Positions 10,901-19,671 of a DNA stretch of 64,000 bases are shown one piece after another (position 1 is the first letter of the stretch; the number at the start of each line of letters is the position of its first letter). Origin of the DNA: Psychromicrobium xiongbiense (GTDB lineage Bacteria > Actinomycetota > Actinomycetes > Actinomycetales > Micrococcaceae). The stretch lies in the NCBI RefSeq assembly GCF_030271165.1, contig NZ_JASSZH010000021.1:186001-250000 (forward strand), given 5' to 3'. Below the pieces are notes generated by a model. That model was not told where the DNA came from, searched no databases, and was given only the letters and a program-made list of their open reading frames with translations. The translations under genes were made by a program, and so were the position numbers.

Positions 10901-11071
10901 TGAGCGGTTGGTAACCCAGACAGAACCGTCGTTGAGATTCACGTCCGTCGTCTTGAAACCGGGGTAGATGACGGCTGCGGCCACCAGCGCACCCGCCAGA
11001 AGGGTCACCACGCCGCCGGCAAGATAGCGAGATTTGCTCTTCAGTCGTCTCGTAATGCCAGTCAGTGCCAT
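4967..11071 (-). CDS. giant membrane-anchored Ig-like / fibronectin type III surface protein
   Basis: About 2,034 residues. A basic N-terminus (RRLKSKSRY) and a single membrane segment (about 16-38) predict an exported, membrane-anchored protein. Residues about 40-400 look like a beta-propeller. Some eight to ten tandem cadherin/Ig-like modules follow, spaced about 90-100 residues, each with an NDxDPDGD-type calcium-binding-like motif (near 424, 527, 618, 710, 807, 912, 1003, 1105). Four or five FN3 modules lie between about 1480 and 1900. The C-terminal 90 residues carry several Cys and Trp and no LPXTG signal. The first upstream in-frame start is 24 codons earlier. I prefer ATG at 11071 because it puts the basic and hydrophobic segments at the N-terminus. 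An adhesive or wall-spanning role is inferred; no partner is known. Confidence 0.85.
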   Translation of the reverse strand: MALTGITRRLKSKSRYLAGGVVTLLAGALVAAAVIYPGFKTTDVNLNDGSVWVTNRSKSLVGHLNVQSRILDGGFSATTSGFDVLQQASQVFMDNDAGSVLSPVDVPAMVLQPEAKLGGGKQAELGTNILALSDARQSKVWVLTANTASSFDEKNSKAALEGLANPAVVVGLDDTVYVVSGVTGELTTLTTDANGAVSARKTEKLSGLSTESKVQITVVGNKPVVLDEGSGKVYLPGGKTVQLDAASTKGAQLQQHSADGDHVAIGTGKGLIWQPLDGSGQEYFDPHASGTPAAPIQQQGCVHMAWSGANKYVRYCKGQDNSVQDVPTASAGAVLVLRQNRDAVVLNDVNSGIVWLVNQNMVIVNNWQDLQTQTKNSPDSQKDSADPNFVNTLPDRTKPNRPPNAVPDDFGVRAGRTTLLPVLFNDSDPDGDVLTVRPPSSQPKIGTVETVYGGTGLQITIPANTSITSDTFTYTAMDGRGGEATATVTLHVIPEGQNSPPAMLRDTTLVIEQGQTLTQNLLTDWRDPDGDDIFLTNAVSDDKSAQITTTPAGDLTYRDQSTTPGIKTMTISVSDGSAPVQKQIKINVKAPASSPPIANADFVRAVVGQPVTVAPLKNDIDPSGKGLRLASVEQNPAIDRSDIAEDNTFTVTPKNPGPVYLTYQVSNGPQSAMGLIRVDVVEPDTKSPPIAVKDLALLPSGGSVLVDVLGNDTDPAGGVLVVRSATAPSGAPISVSVLDHGVVKLTDTQGLRGAIDVTYTVANAFGTSTGHISVIPLLPSSTLLPPIVNPDEATVRANDVVDIPVLANDIDPNGQPLKSPAVVPNPGLPADAGTLFADQDQLRFLAGNVPGTYTGIYSVTNAAGQKASANITIHVLPADPAHNQAPTPKALVGHVIAGSSTNIQVPLSGIDPDGDSVQLVGIDKAPTLGTALISSNFIQYTAASSSSGTDTFTYRVRDRFGAEGTASVRVGVAGLQLVNHPPVGNDDVVSMRPGRKVALDVLLNDSDPDGDSLHVVKDGFNGPSEMAPEVDAQGRVVLTSPTKPGVYTMGYTLSDGKATAQANIRMTVTADAPLKAPIARDDHVTEQETLGKTAVDVPILKNDEDPDGTTDDLKIAIRDGHPTASITGDRTMHVTLTDAPQMIPYTVTDVDGLQGTAIVWVPGLTQMHPVLQKTDPLQVVAGQSVTLDLNEYVKVRSGRSPRLTQADRISLIGAPSDNSASGNGTSIVYNANPDFFGKGSITFEVTDGTSPTDPEGLKSTLTVMVDVKPDPSRNRSPQMAGSSLQVPKGKEATLDLSTLAQDPENDPLKFSLDGDMPKDFDVSLDGSTLKVKVKGDVQAGANGSVGVKVNDGHNPDVKAAITVVAEATDKPLPVANDDVVPDALAGRTVTVDVLSNDVNPFPETPLKLVDVTVEAGGSAITAAINGDRVDVKSDENFKGAAVVRYTVQDATGDVTRRATARIQMNIKGKPDAPNTPRVVEVKDHSVLLNWAPSSDNGSPITGYKVSYAGGSQQCPANTCQITGLTNGTAYTFTVVATNAVGDSPASPASAPATPNRAPDAPPAPGAKFGDQQITVTWSTPSGDYTPVTKFDVEISPAPAGQNPQRSGVSGNSLVWTGLSNGTAYTFRVRALNTAPDPSAWSPYSVAETPAGVPAQPTAPTANNTSAVAGKNTVAVNWTAPNGNGDNQLKYTLYVLQGGSSVQTIGPLTATNATVELPNSTTPYQFAVKATNKAGDSPTSAPSAPMRSVSKPGQMAPPNIAPANIGGAGRQIAVTWQPLSGTALNGSSPNEMSYWVSVNGGNPVQVTTSPANVSAVNGQATTATIYAKSSAYGSAGDASGPSNQVTPYGQPGTPAVSGSQGGAGDPCAYFSWTAPGNADIAKTEFSSNGGASWQSTGATSNTKVCGTYNQSHTVLVRNTNSIGTQTAPPASATANGGGPPPPQYTTINNPGPKWNGNTCSEPDGGGAWNASNTTCQGVSGGANPPWPWFPAGGTAHADKCGSPWGTSGWYHIPDGTLAGRWVTSRDVSSNGPLYC

Positions 11072-11241
11072 AGTTCGGTGCCCCCGGGCTCCTGGTTGAG
11101 GAGCAGTCAATGTGTGGTTCGTGCGTATCGGCAGGGTGACCATGAGGTCATGGCGGCGAGGAATCTTCCCCGGACAGCCCTAATCCCACCCGATGGATTT
11201 AGCCTTGTCCAGTGTGCCATTCCGTCCACCGGGGATGCAAT

Positions 11242-11280
11242 GGGGACTCCTCCCCATGGCAGCCTGAGAGGGAAGTCCCC
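11242..11280. repeat. imperfect inverted repeat between cyclase and giant surface-protein gene
   Basis: GGGGACT at 11242-11248 pairs with AGTCCCC at 11274-11280, with further CCTCCC/GGGA pairing inside. It lies 22 bp beyond the stop of the minus-strand cyclase gene, so it could end that transcript, but there is no T-run. The rest of the 230-bp gap (11072-11301) holds a small CCATGA-GG-TCATGG palindrome at 11140-11153 and no gene. Confidence 0.45.
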
Positions 11281-11301
11281 TGAACGCAACTCGCGGGCGG
11301 T

Positions 11302-12414
11302 TCAGTCGACGACGAGCCCCAGGCCCTGCCCTCGGAACAACTGCACGGGGCGGACCGGGCCAAACCCACGAATTTCCTGCTCCGGCTGCGGTTCAAAGAT
11401 GTACCGCACATCTCCGGCAAGTGCGCTGGCGGTCAATTCATCGACCAGCACCGCTCCCGGATCGGCGAGCGCGGTCAACCGTGCCGCCAGATTGACCGTC
11501 GGTCCGTAAATGTCGCCCAGCCGGGACAGAATCCTTCCCCACACCATGGACACCCGCGCCTGGGGCAGGATCTCATCCGCCGTGAAGGCTTCCGCCAGGG
11601 CCAGCGAAATCTCAGCCCCCGCCACCGGCGTCTCCGCCGTATAGAGAACCTCGTCCCCCACCGTTTTGATCAGCCGCCCGCCGCCCACCGAGATGATCTC
11701 TGCGCAGCGGTTCTCAAACCGCTGCACCAGTTGCGCCAGGGTCTTTTCATTCATCCGACGGGAGAGCGAAGTGTAACTGACCAGGTCAGCAAAGCCGACG
11801 GCGCGGGCCAAGGGCAGCGGGGCGTCATCTTCATCCCCTTCACGACCCGCCTCGCTGGCCAGCAGACCGGATCCCGCACGCACGGCCATCCGCTGCACGC
11901 CGGCAGCCATCTGCCGCCGCCAGGCATAGACCAGCATCTCCTGGAGCGGATCGATCAGCTCGGGTAGAGCTGTGACCAGCTCCTCACGGGCCTGCGCATC
12001 GCTGACACCTCGTTGGGCCACCAATTCCTCCACCATGGCCTCGACCTGCCAGACGACAATCCGATCGGTCATCTGTCCGACCGCGCGGGTCAGCGAAATG
12101 GCGGCTTCCTCGGTCAGCTTGCCGTTGCGCACCAGGTCAATGATCCGGGTCAGAGCCTCCTGATCCGCTTCGGTGAAGGCGCGGTCGTCATCGCCGATGT
12201 TGGGGAAGCCCAAGGCACGCCACAGTTTGCGGGCGGAGAGCAACGACACTCCCGCACCAGCAGCAACCTCGCGCCGGTGCAGAGTTCGCTCCCCGCCCAG
12301 AAGCTGACTTTCCAGGGACCGCACTGCCTGGCGGACGGAAGCGGATACTGCCTCGTCGTCCGGGATGAGCTCGCCCAGCGTCGGAGCGGCAATTTCCAGC
12401 TCATCGCCCGTCAT
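11302..12414 (-). CDS. class III adenylate cyclase with N-terminal regulatory domain
   Basis: About 370 residues. The C-terminal half is a class III cyclase homology domain with all expected catalytic features: the first metal Asp in GFADLV (about 206), the substrate Lys and second metal Asp in IKTVGDE (about 251), and the transition-state Asn and Arg in GPTVNLAARL (about 307). It should make cAMP from ATP as a homodimer. The N-terminal ~190 residues resemble the helical autoinhibitory, pH- or fatty-acid-sensing domain of Rv1264-type cyclases. ATG at 12414 follows GGAAGGGGACC; a GTG two codons earlier is an alternative. The start overlaps the end of the PH-domain gene by 14 bp. No membrane segment is visible. 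Confidence 0.9.
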   Translation of the reverse strand: MTGDELEIAAPTLGELIPDDEAVSASVRQAVRSLESQLLGGERTLHRREVAAGAGVSLLSARKLWRALGFPNIGDDDRAFTEADQEALTRIIDLVRNGKLTEEAAISLTRAVGQMTDRIVVWQVEAMVEELVAQRGVSDAQAREELVTALPELIDPLQEMLVYAWRRQMAAGVQRMAVRAGSGLLASEAGREGDEDDAPLPLARAVGFADLVSYTSLSRRMNEKTLAQLVQRFENRCAEIISVGGGRLIKTVGDEVLYTAETPVAGAEISLALAEAFTADEILPQARVSMVWGRILSRLGDIYGPTVNLAARLTALADPGAVLVDELTASALAGDVRYIFEPQPEQEIRGFGPVRPVQLFRGQGLGLVVD

Positions 12415-12997
12415 CGACACCGGTCCCCTTCCAGTTCAGCATTCGTATCCCGGGTTGTGCCTCGCCGGAGGCAGCCGCCACGGAATCCAACCAGGCTGAA
12501 TGCGGAAGGGCTTCCATGGCGGTCAAAATCAAGTGCCGGAAGGTCTTGATCTCGGGCACATCCGGGAGCACCACTGAGGAATCAAGACCCGCATACAAGG
12601 TTACCGTTCCCGAACGCAGCAGGCGCCCGAGCACGCCCTGATGCACTGTGACATTACTGAGCGAGGCCAGGGGAACATCATGCTCCTGACGGCGGAGCAT
12701 TCCCCTCCGGATCAGGAGTCGCCGCGAGGTGAGAACGTAGAGAGTTCCGCGCCAGCGCAGGTAACGACGGACGGGGTACGCCAGCAGGACGATGCCGGCC
12801 AGCACCAGGATGGCGAGACTCAGCGGCCCACGGTACTGCTGCCAGCTCGGATCCCAGCGCCCCCGCACCGTCCAGGCGAGAAGTGCGCCAGCCACGGTGA
12901 AGATCACGATGGTCCAGATGGCCGGCCAGAACAGGGAACGTGCCTGCGGGCTGGTCCGGACCAGAACCTGTTCGCCCGGAAGCAACGCCCTATGCAT
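12401..12997 (-). CDS. PH-domain membrane protein (bPH2/DUF304 type)
   Basis: About 198 residues. Two membrane segments (about 20-40 and 53-73) are followed by a bacterial PH-like domain with TLYVLTSRRLLIRRG and SLSNVTVHQG. This arrangement is standard for the family next to birA in Actinobacteria (Rv3278c in M. tuberculosis, from family knowledge). ATG at 12997 overlaps the birA stop (TAG at 12990-12992), and the 3' end overlaps the cyclase start. birA, this gene and the cyclase therefore probably form one operon. The biochemical role of the family is unknown. Confidence 0.88.
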   Translation of the reverse strand: MHRALLPGEQVLVRTSPQARSLFWPAIWTIVIFTVAGALLAWTVRGRWDPSWQQYRGPLSLAILVLAGIVLLAYPVRRYLRWRGTLYVLTSRRLLIRRGMLRRQEHDVPLASLSNVTVHQGVLGRLLRSGTVTLYAGLDSSVVLPDVPEIKTFRHLILTAMEALPHSAWLDSVAAASGEAQPGIRMLNWKGTGVDDGR

Positions 12998-13880
12998 AAC
13001 TGCCCGTCGCACCGGGGCTTCTGCGCAGGTGAACGACATCGGCCGCAGAGACCGTGTGCTCTACACCCTGGGCGTCGATCAACAGCAGTGCCCCCTGGGC
13101 ATCAAGACCGCTTGCGGTGCCATAGATCAGGCGGCCGCCGGGAAGTTCGGCACGGACCTGCTGGCCCAGGGTGTGGAGCAAGGACGCGACCACTGCATGA
13201 AGCACAGGTTCCCCGAGCGGCCCCGGCGCCAGAATGTTCCCGCAGCGGGCCTCGAAATCCGCCACCAGGGCACAGACCCGTCGAACATAGGCGATGAGCA
13301 GCGATTCCCGATCCACCCGCCCGCCGGCGAGCAGCACCGAGGTCGCGGTGGGCACTGGAAGTTCCTCGGCCGACTGGGAGACGTTGATGCCCGTGCCGAT
13401 GATGACCTGGGCGGTGGGCCCGGGCGATACCAGCCGTAGCAGGATACCGGCAATCTTCAGGGCTGCACCGTCCTGCTGTGGCACCACGACGTCGTTGGGC
13501 CATTTGATCCGCGCACCCACATCGAACTCCTCAAGGGCGCGGCAGAGTGCGACGGCGCTCAGCAGACTGAGCCAGCCGAGAGCAGCATCCGGGATTCCTG
13601 AGGGGCGCAGGAAAAGGCTGGCAGCCAGCGAGGATCCGAGGGGCGCGCTCCAGCTACGGCCCAGACGGCCCTTGCCGCTGAGTTGCTCCTCGGCAGTGAG
13701 CAGGTTCGGAGCAGGCCATCCGGGGCCTAGTGCCGCCAGATCGTCATTGGTCGATCCCGTTGCCACCACTCCCTCGAGGCGTTGCAACGGTCCTGCTGGT
13801 TCCAGCAGTGCCCCCCGTAAGCGCCCGAGGTCAAGGGCTCGCCGAGCATCGGCATCGGCGTCGTCCCGGGGGGTTTCCAT
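12990..13880 (-). CDS. birA: biotin-[acetyl-CoA-carboxylase] ligase
   Basis: About 296 residues. It activates biotin as biotinyl-AMP and attaches it to the biotin carrier domain of acyl-CoA carboxylase, encoded here by the C-terminus of accA3 (28527). The biotin/ATP loop GKGRLGRSW and the IKWPNDVV motif are present, followed by the C-terminal cap domain. There is no N-terminal helix-turn-helix, so this is a group I enzyme without a repressor function. ATG at 13880 has a TAGGAT box seven nt upstream and little Shine-Dalgarno, so the transcript is probably leaderless. It is divergent from accD. Confidence 0.95.
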   Translation of the reverse strand: METPRDDADADARRALDLGRLRGALLEPAGPLQRLEGVVATGSTNDDLAALGPGWPAPNLLTAEEQLSGKGRLGRSWSAPLGSSLAASLFLRPSGIPDAALGWLSLLSAVALCRALEEFDVGARIKWPNDVVVPQQDGAALKIAGILLRLVSPGPTAQVIIGTGINVSQSAEELPVPTATSVLLAGGRVDRESLLIAYVRRVCALVADFEARCGNILAPGPLGEPVLHAVVASLLHTLGQQVRAELPGGRLIYGTASGLDAQGALLLIDAQGVEHTVSAADVVHLRRSPGATGSYA

Positions 13881-13887
13881 AGCGCCA

Positions 13888-13893
13888 ATCCTA
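13888..13893 (-). promoter_or_regulatory. -10 box of birA, leaderless start
   Basis: On the minus strand TAGGAT is followed by seven nt and then the birA ATG, the spacing expected if transcription begins at the start codon. The -35 region is not obvious. Confidence 0.5.
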
Positions 13894-13992
13894 GCGAAGG
13901 CCGGGTTCCGGCTCACGGCTGCCCGGTATCGTCGCCGCGGTGTCGGGTTGCGGAAGCCGGGGCTGATCGACACCATGAGATCTGCCGCTTTT

Positions 13993-14007
13993 TGTAGAGT
14001 GTCTACA
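13993..14007. promoter_or_regulatory. inverted repeat upstream of accD, candidate operator
   Basis: TGTAGA and TCTACA are separated by three nt, also readable as TTGTAG-N5-CTACA. The repeat ends about where the -35 of the downstream accD promoter should be. The same TTGTAG-N5-CTACA core occurs upstream of accA3 at 28415-28443. It may bind a regulator of acyl-CoA carboxylase genes (inference). Confidence 0.5.
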
Positions 14008-14030
14008 CTGGCAGCCCTCCCGGAGCTGGT

Positions 14031-14036
14031 TAGACT
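14031..14036 (+). promoter_or_regulatory. putative -10 box of accD
   Basis: TAGACT lies 24 bp after the inverted repeat at 13993-14007 and 86 bp before the accD start. The -35 position (about 14008-14013) is CTGGCA, a weak match. Confidence 0.35.
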
Positions 14037-14121
14037 GGCAGGAGATTTAGAGGAAACAGCTAAAAATGACAGTTTCCAGCCGACACCTTGTCTGAAACTT
14101 TGATGATCCGGAGCCTGACGT

Positions 14122-15705
14122 ATGAGCCACGACCTGACCACCACCGCGGGAAAGATCGCAGACTTCCACGATCGACTCGCACAGGCTGCCCAGCCCTCGG
14201 GTCCGGAGGCCATCGAGAAACAGCATGCCCGGGGCAAGAACACCGCCCGGGAGCGGATCGCCCTGCTGCTGGATGAGGACTCCTTTGTGGAATTCGATGC
14301 CCTCGCGGTGCACCGCTCCACGGCGTTCGGGATGGAGAAGAAGAAGCCGCTGGGTGACGGTCTGGTCTCCGGCTACGGCACTGTCGATGGGCGCCTGGTG
14401 GCCGTCTACAGCCAGGACTTCTCGGTCTACGGCGGCTCCCTGAGCCAGGTCAACGGTGAAAAGATCGTCAAGGTCCAGGAGTTCGCCCTGCGGAACGGCT
14501 GCCCGGTGGTCGGGATTCTGGACGGTGGCGGCGCGCGCATTCAGGAAGGCGTCGCGTCCCTGGCCATGTTTGCCGACATCTTCCGCAACAACGTCCATGC
14601 CTCCGGAGTCGTGCCGCAGATCTCCGTCATCATGGGCCCCTCCGCCGGTGGCGCCGCCTACTCCCCCGCGCTCACCGACTACGTGGTCATGGTGGACAAG
14701 ACGAGCCACATGTTCATCACCGGCCCCGACGTGATCAAGACCGTGACCGGCGAGGACGTGGATATGGAGACCCTCGGCGGGGCGCGGCAGCACAACGCCA
14801 CCACCGGCACCTCCACCTATCTCGCAGCCGATGAGACGGACGCCCTGGAGTTCGTCCGCGAACTCCTGGATTTTCTGCCCTCCAATAACCTCTCCGAGGC
14901 TCCGCTCACCGAGCACGACCAGGAGTTGGAGATCGACGACGCCGATCTGGCGCTGGACACACTGATCCCCGATTCAGCCAACCAGCCCTACGACATGCGG
15001 ACCCTGATCGAAGGAATTGTCGATGACGGCCATTTCCTCGAGATGCAGGCACTCTACGCACCCAATGTGATCATCGGCTACGGTCGGGTCGAAGGCCACA
15101 GCGTCGGCATCGTGGCCAACCAGCCCATGCAGTTCGCCGGAACTCTGGACATCTCTGCGTCAGAGAAGGCCGCCCGCTTTGTCCGCCACTGCGACGCCTT
15201 CAACATCCCCATCATCACTCTGGTGGACGTGCCCGGCTTCCTGCCCGGCAAGGACCAGGAGTTCCAGGGCATCATCCGCCGCGGCGCCAAGCTGCTTTAT
15301 GCCTACGCCGAGGCCACCGTGCCCAAGCTCACCGTCATCACCCGTAAGGCCTATGGCGGTGCCTACATCGTCATGGGATCGAAGAAGCTCGGGGCCGATC
15401 TGAACTTCGCCTGGCCCACGGCCCAGATCGGCGTGATGGGCGCCCAGGGTGCCGTCAACATCCTGTACCGCCGTGAACTCGCCGCAGCGGCAGCCGAGGG
15501 CGCGGACGTCGAAGCCCGCCGGGCCGAGGTGATCCAGCAGTACGAAGAGGAACTGCTCAACCCGTATCAGGCGGCCCAGCTGGGCTACGTCGATGCCGTC
15601 ATCGCCCCCTCGGAAACCCGACTCCAGCTGATCCGCGGTCTGCGGGCGCTGCGGGACAAACGCGCGGCCCTCCCGGCCAAGAAGCACGGGAACATTCCCC
15701 TATGA
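14122..15705 (+). CDS. acyl-CoA carboxylase beta (carboxyltransferase) subunit
   Basis: 527 residues. It transfers the carboxyl group from biotin to acetyl- or propionyl-CoA to make malonyl- or methylmalonyl-CoA. The two crotonase-like halves are complete: the N-terminal half has [13 protein letters not shown] and [13 protein letters not shown], and the C-terminal half has [13 protein letters not shown] and [15 protein letters not shown]. The order birA, accD, accE matches the AccD5/PccB locus of M. tuberculosis, so an AccD5-like propionyl/acetyl specificity is likely but not shown. The ATG at 14122 is preceded by GGAGCC, and the stop overlaps the accE start. The biotinylated alpha subunit is 13 kb away at 28527. 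Confidence 0.95.
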   Translation: MSHDLTTTAGKIADFHDRLAQAAQPSGPEAIEKQHARGKNTARERIALLLDEDSFVEFDALAVHRSTAFGMEKKKPLGDGLVSGYGTVDGRLVAVYSQDFSVYGGSLSQVNGEKIVKVQEFALRNGCPVVGILDGGGARIQEGVASLAMFADIFRNNVHASGVVPQISVIMGPSAGGAAYSPALTDYVVMVDKTSHMFITGPDVIKTVTGEDVDMETLGGARQHNATTGTSTYLAADETDALEFVRELLDFLPSNNLSEAPLTEHDQELEIDDADLALDTLIPDSANQPYDMRTLIEGIVDDGHFLEMQALYAPNVIIGYGRVEGHSVGIVANQPMQFAGTLDISASEKAARFVRHCDAFNIPIITLVDVPGFLPGKDQEFQGIIRRGAKLLYAYAEATVPKLTVITRKAYGGAYIVMGSKKLGADLNFAWPTAQIGVMGAQGAVNILYRRELAAAAAEGADVEARRAEVIQQYEEELLNPYQAAQLGYVDAVIAPSETRLQLIRGLRALRDKRAALPAKKHGNIPL

Positions 15706-16043
15706 CCTCCCTCGACTCGCAAGCTCGCCGTGGGGCCCTCGGTCAGGGGCCCCACCCTATGATCCCCACGACCTCCCAGAACTCGCAGGCTCGTTCCGGG
15801 GCCCTCGGTCGCGTGGGCCCATCCCTCGACTCGCAGGGTGAGGCGCCGATTTTTGATGTCGCCCGCGGGGATCCGAGCCCTGAGGAACTGGCTGCCGTGA
15901 CGGTCGTGCTGCTTGCTGCCCTGACCGAGCAGGGACCCGAACAGCAATCGACAGGGACCGGCCGGGAGTGGGCCCGCCGCGCCCGGCTGAAGCTCGCTCC
16001 GACACCGGGTCCCGGTGCCTGGCGTCGATCCGTTCGACTGTAG
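15702..16043 (+). CDS. acyl-CoA carboxylase epsilon subunit with repeat-derived N-terminal extension
   Basis: 113 residues if started at the ATG that overlaps the accD stop. The AccE core is residues about 45-113: [18 protein letters not shown], later a Trp-Arg pair, and the C-terminal [10 protein letters not shown] motif. AccE stabilises the alpha-beta holoenzyme. The first ~40 codons are translated from the imperfect DNA repeat at 15704-15838 and contain the repeated residues SQARRGALG and SQARSGALG, which are not part of the family. Later in-frame starts at 15759 (ATG) and 15813 (GTG) could give a normal-length protein. Overlap with accD favours 15702. Confidence 0.85.
   Translation: MTSLDSQARRGALGQGPHPMIPTTSQNSQARSGALGRVGPSLDSQGEAPIFDVARGDPSPEELAAVTVVLLAALTEQGPEQQSTGTGREWARRARLKLAPTPGPGAWRRSVRL
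15704..15838. repeat. imperfect direct repeat across the accD-accE junction
   Basis: Copy 1 (15704-15752) and copy 2 (15770-15820) share GACCTCCC, ACTCGCA-GCTCG and GGGGCCCTCGGTC. A partial third copy (15821-15838) repeats CCTCGACTCGCAGG. In copy 1, TGGGGCCC and GGGCCCCA can form an 8-bp hairpin. It looks like an intergenic repetitive element lying inside an operon. Confidence 0.65.
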
Positions 16044-16168
16044 ATTTCACGCGCTTCTGCTGTGGCCTTTCGTCGCGATCTGGCTCGCCATCTGCGCTGG
16101 ATTTTCCAGGCCGCGTAACAACTAGCCTGTCGCGGGCTGGGATACAGCACCTGCACAGCGGTTGACCA

Positions 16169-16174
16169 TAGTCT
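16169..16174 (+). promoter_or_regulatory. -10 box for leaderless efflux-adaptor gene
   Basis: TAGTCT followed by seven nt and the GTG at 16182. There is no Shine-Dalgarno sequence. The 138-bp region 16044-16181 contains nothing else I recognise. Confidence 0.45.
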
Positions 16175-16181
16175 TCCGGAC

Positions 16182-17684
16182 GTGAACCGTCGAACAATTG
16201 TCGTCAACTCAGCGCTCGGGCTGGTGGCGGTGGCCCTCGTGGGCGGGCTCTATGCCGTCACCACCGCCAGTGCCCACCCCACGAGCTCCACCGGCTCCCG
16301 CACCGTGGCTGTCTCCCGGGCATCGCTGCAGCAGATCGCCACGGCCACCGGCAGCGTCTCCTCCATGAGCACCACCGGCGTCACCGGCGGGAACTGCACC
16401 GGGGCGGTGACCGCCATCAAGGTCACCATCGGCCAGCAGGTCACCGCCGGCCAGGAACTGTTCGACATCGATCCGACCAATGCGCAGAACGCGGTAAGCT
16501 CGGCGCAGGCGCAGCTGGATTCGGCCACCTCGCAGTCAGGCCAGCAGGCTGCGCAGGCCTCCAACGCCGTGGCACAGGCTCAGTCGCAGCTGAGAAACGC
16601 ACAGCAGACCCAGGGCCTGGATGCACAACAGGCTGCGGCCGCCATCGCCAATGCGCAGAACCAGCTCACCGCCGATCAGGCGGCGCTGGCTCAGGCACAG
16701 GCCACGGCATCGGCCTCGCCGAACAGCAGCCAGGCTGCCGGTGCCGTGACAGCCGCCCAGGGGCAGGTGGCCAAGGATCAGCAGGCTCTCACCCAGGCAC
16801 AGAACCAGCAGCAGACTCAGTCGCTCAAGGACCAGCAGCAGGTGGACGGCGCCCAGGTGAGCCTCAATTCGGCCGTGAATTCACAGGCCAACCCGACCTC
16901 AGGCTCGGTTGGGAGCGCCCAGGTGGCGCTCCAGACGGCACAGGCCAATCTGGCTCAATGCACCGCCAAGGCGCCCTCCGACGGCACAGTCACCGCGATC
17001 ACGGCGGTGGTCGGGACGAATGCCACCGCGAATTCCGGTTCCAGCAGCAGCTCTTCGGCAGCCAGCACCACGCCCGGCCTGGTCACGCTGTCCGACACCG
17101 GCCATCTGCAGGTGGTCGCTCCCTTCACTGAATCGGACGTTTCCGCGATCAAGACCGGGCAGAGCGCCAGCTTTGATTTCCCGGCACTAAAGGCAGCCGC
17201 CACCGCGGCACCGGTCACCGGAACCGTGACGGCCATCGCTGCCACCGCGGTCACCACCAACGGTGTGGTGACCTACAACGTCACCGCCAGCATCGCCAAC
17301 CCGCCGTCCACCGTGAAGCTGGGCCAGAGCGTCAATGTCTCCGTCCAGACCGCTTCCGCCGACAATGCCTTAGTAGTCCCCACACTCGCCATCACCGCTA
17401 CCGGCTCCAAGCAGAGCGTCACGGTGGATCGCAACGGCACTCAGCAGAACGTCACTATCACCACGGGCATCACCGCCAACGGTCGCACCGAAGTGCTGAC
17501 CGGCCTCTCCGAGGGCGACCAGGTGGTACTGCCCAGCGTGACCACCAGTACCGATACCAGCACTCAGAACACCCGTGGCGGCCTCTTCGGTGGCACTGGC
17601 GGGACCGGTGGAGCTGGCGGCACTGGCGGTGCCGGCTCCGGGAACCGGGGAGGTGCCGGTGGCAACAGCAGCACAGGTAAGTAG
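16182..17684 (+). CDS. MacA/HlyD-like efflux adaptor protein
   Basis: 500 residues. An N-terminal signal anchor (about 8-30) is followed by a lipoyl/barrel-sandwich half, a long Gln/Ala-rich coiled-coil hairpin (about 95-250), the second lipoyl half (TAKAPSDGTVTAI, DTGHLQVVAPF) and beta-barrel domains. In Gram-positive bacteria such adaptors work with MacB-like ABC exporters in the single membrane. Here the ATPase and permease genes follow immediately. The last ~30 residues are a Gly-rich tail (repeats of GGTGG and GGAGG) that resembles the tail of the small membrane protein at 19672. The GTG start is chosen from the -10 box seven nt upstream. Confidence 0.88.
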   Translation: MNRRTIVVNSALGLVAVALVGGLYAVTTASAHPTSSTGSRTVAVSRASLQQIATATGSVSSMSTTGVTGGNCTGAVTAIKVTIGQQVTAGQELFDIDPTNAQNAVSSAQAQLDSATSQSGQQAAQASNAVAQAQSQLRNAQQTQGLDAQQAAAAIANAQNQLTADQAALAQAQATASASPNSSQAAGAVTAAQGQVAKDQQALTQAQNQQQTQSLKDQQQVDGAQVSLNSAVNSQANPTSGSVGSAQVALQTAQANLAQCTAKAPSDGTVTAITAVVGTNATANSGSSSSSSAASTTPGLVTLSDTGHLQVVAPFTESDVSAIKTGQSASFDFPALKAAATAAPVTGTVTAIAATAVTTNGVVTYNVTASIANPPSTVKLGQSVNVSVQTASADNALVVPTLAITATGSKQSVTVDRNGTQQNVTITTGITANGRTEVLTGLSEGDQVVLPSVTTSTDTSTQNTRGGLFGGTGGTGGAGGTGGAGSGNRGGAGGNSSTGK

Positions 17685-18434
17685 CGCGCTGGGCAACAGT
17701 TCAACGGTGCGTAGCCGCTCCTTGCGCCCCCGGCGGGCGGCGGCACCGGTACGTACCGTCATTGCGCTCGATGCCGTCCACAAGATTTACGGCCAGGGAG
17801 AAGCCGAGGTGCGCGCGCTGGACGGTGTGGACCTGCGGATCAACCGGGGCGAGTTCGTCGCCATCGTCGGCGCTTCCGGCTCCGGCAAGTCCACCATGAT
17901 GAACATCATCGGATGCCTCGACGCACCCACCTCCGGCAGCTATCTGCTGGATTCTATCGCCACCGGTGAGCTCGACGAGCACCAGCTGGCACAGATTCGC
18001 AATCGGAAAATCGGCTTTGTCTTTCAGAACTTCAACCTGATCCCCCGGACCAAGGCGGTGGACAATGTCGCGCTGCCGCTGGCCTACCGCGGAGTACCCC
18101 GCAAGGAACGTCACGAACGCGCCCTGGCAGCACTGGACGCCGTCGGGCTCTCCTCACGGGCCGGGCATCTGCCCTCGCAGCTCTCCGGTGGTCAGCAACA
18201 ACGCGTCGCCATTGCACGGGCACTCGTCACCGAACCGGTGCTTCTGCTGGCCGATGAGCCGACAGGCGCCCTGGACACCCACGCTTCGGAGGACATTCTG
18301 AACCTTTTCGCGGGTTTGCACGCACGCGGCCGGACGATCGTGATGATCACGCACGAGCCCGAAGTGGCAGCCCGCGCCCAACGCATGGTGCGTATGCAGG
18401 ACGGGCGGATCATCTCCGATTCAGGGAGTGCACG

Positions 18435-18438
<4 letters not shown>
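17659..18438 (+). CDS. ABC transporter ATP-binding protein (MacB/LolD-like)
   Basis: About 259 residues. It has Walker A GASGSGKS (about 70-78), the Q-loop FVFQNFN, the signature LSGGQQQR, Walker B LLLADEPTGALD and the H-loop MITHEPE. It would power export with the FtsX-type permease downstream. The frame is open far upstream. GTG at 17659 is chosen because GGGGAGG lies five nt before it, giving a 26-bp overlap with the adaptor gene; GTG at 17707 is the alternative. The stop overlaps the permease ATG. The substrate is unknown, with antibiotics, peptides or lipids possible for the family. Confidence 0.92.
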
Positions 18439-19664
<1,226 letters not shown>

Positions 19665-19671
19665 GGACCCC

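Noticed and set aside
12401-13039. Longer start for the PH-domain gene at 13039
   Set aside because: It would overlap birA by 50 bp. ATG at 12997 fits the birA stop and the family start better.
17575-17658. Upstream extension of the ABC ATPase
   Set aside because: These codons lie inside the Gly-rich tail of the adaptor in another frame, and no family similarity is present.
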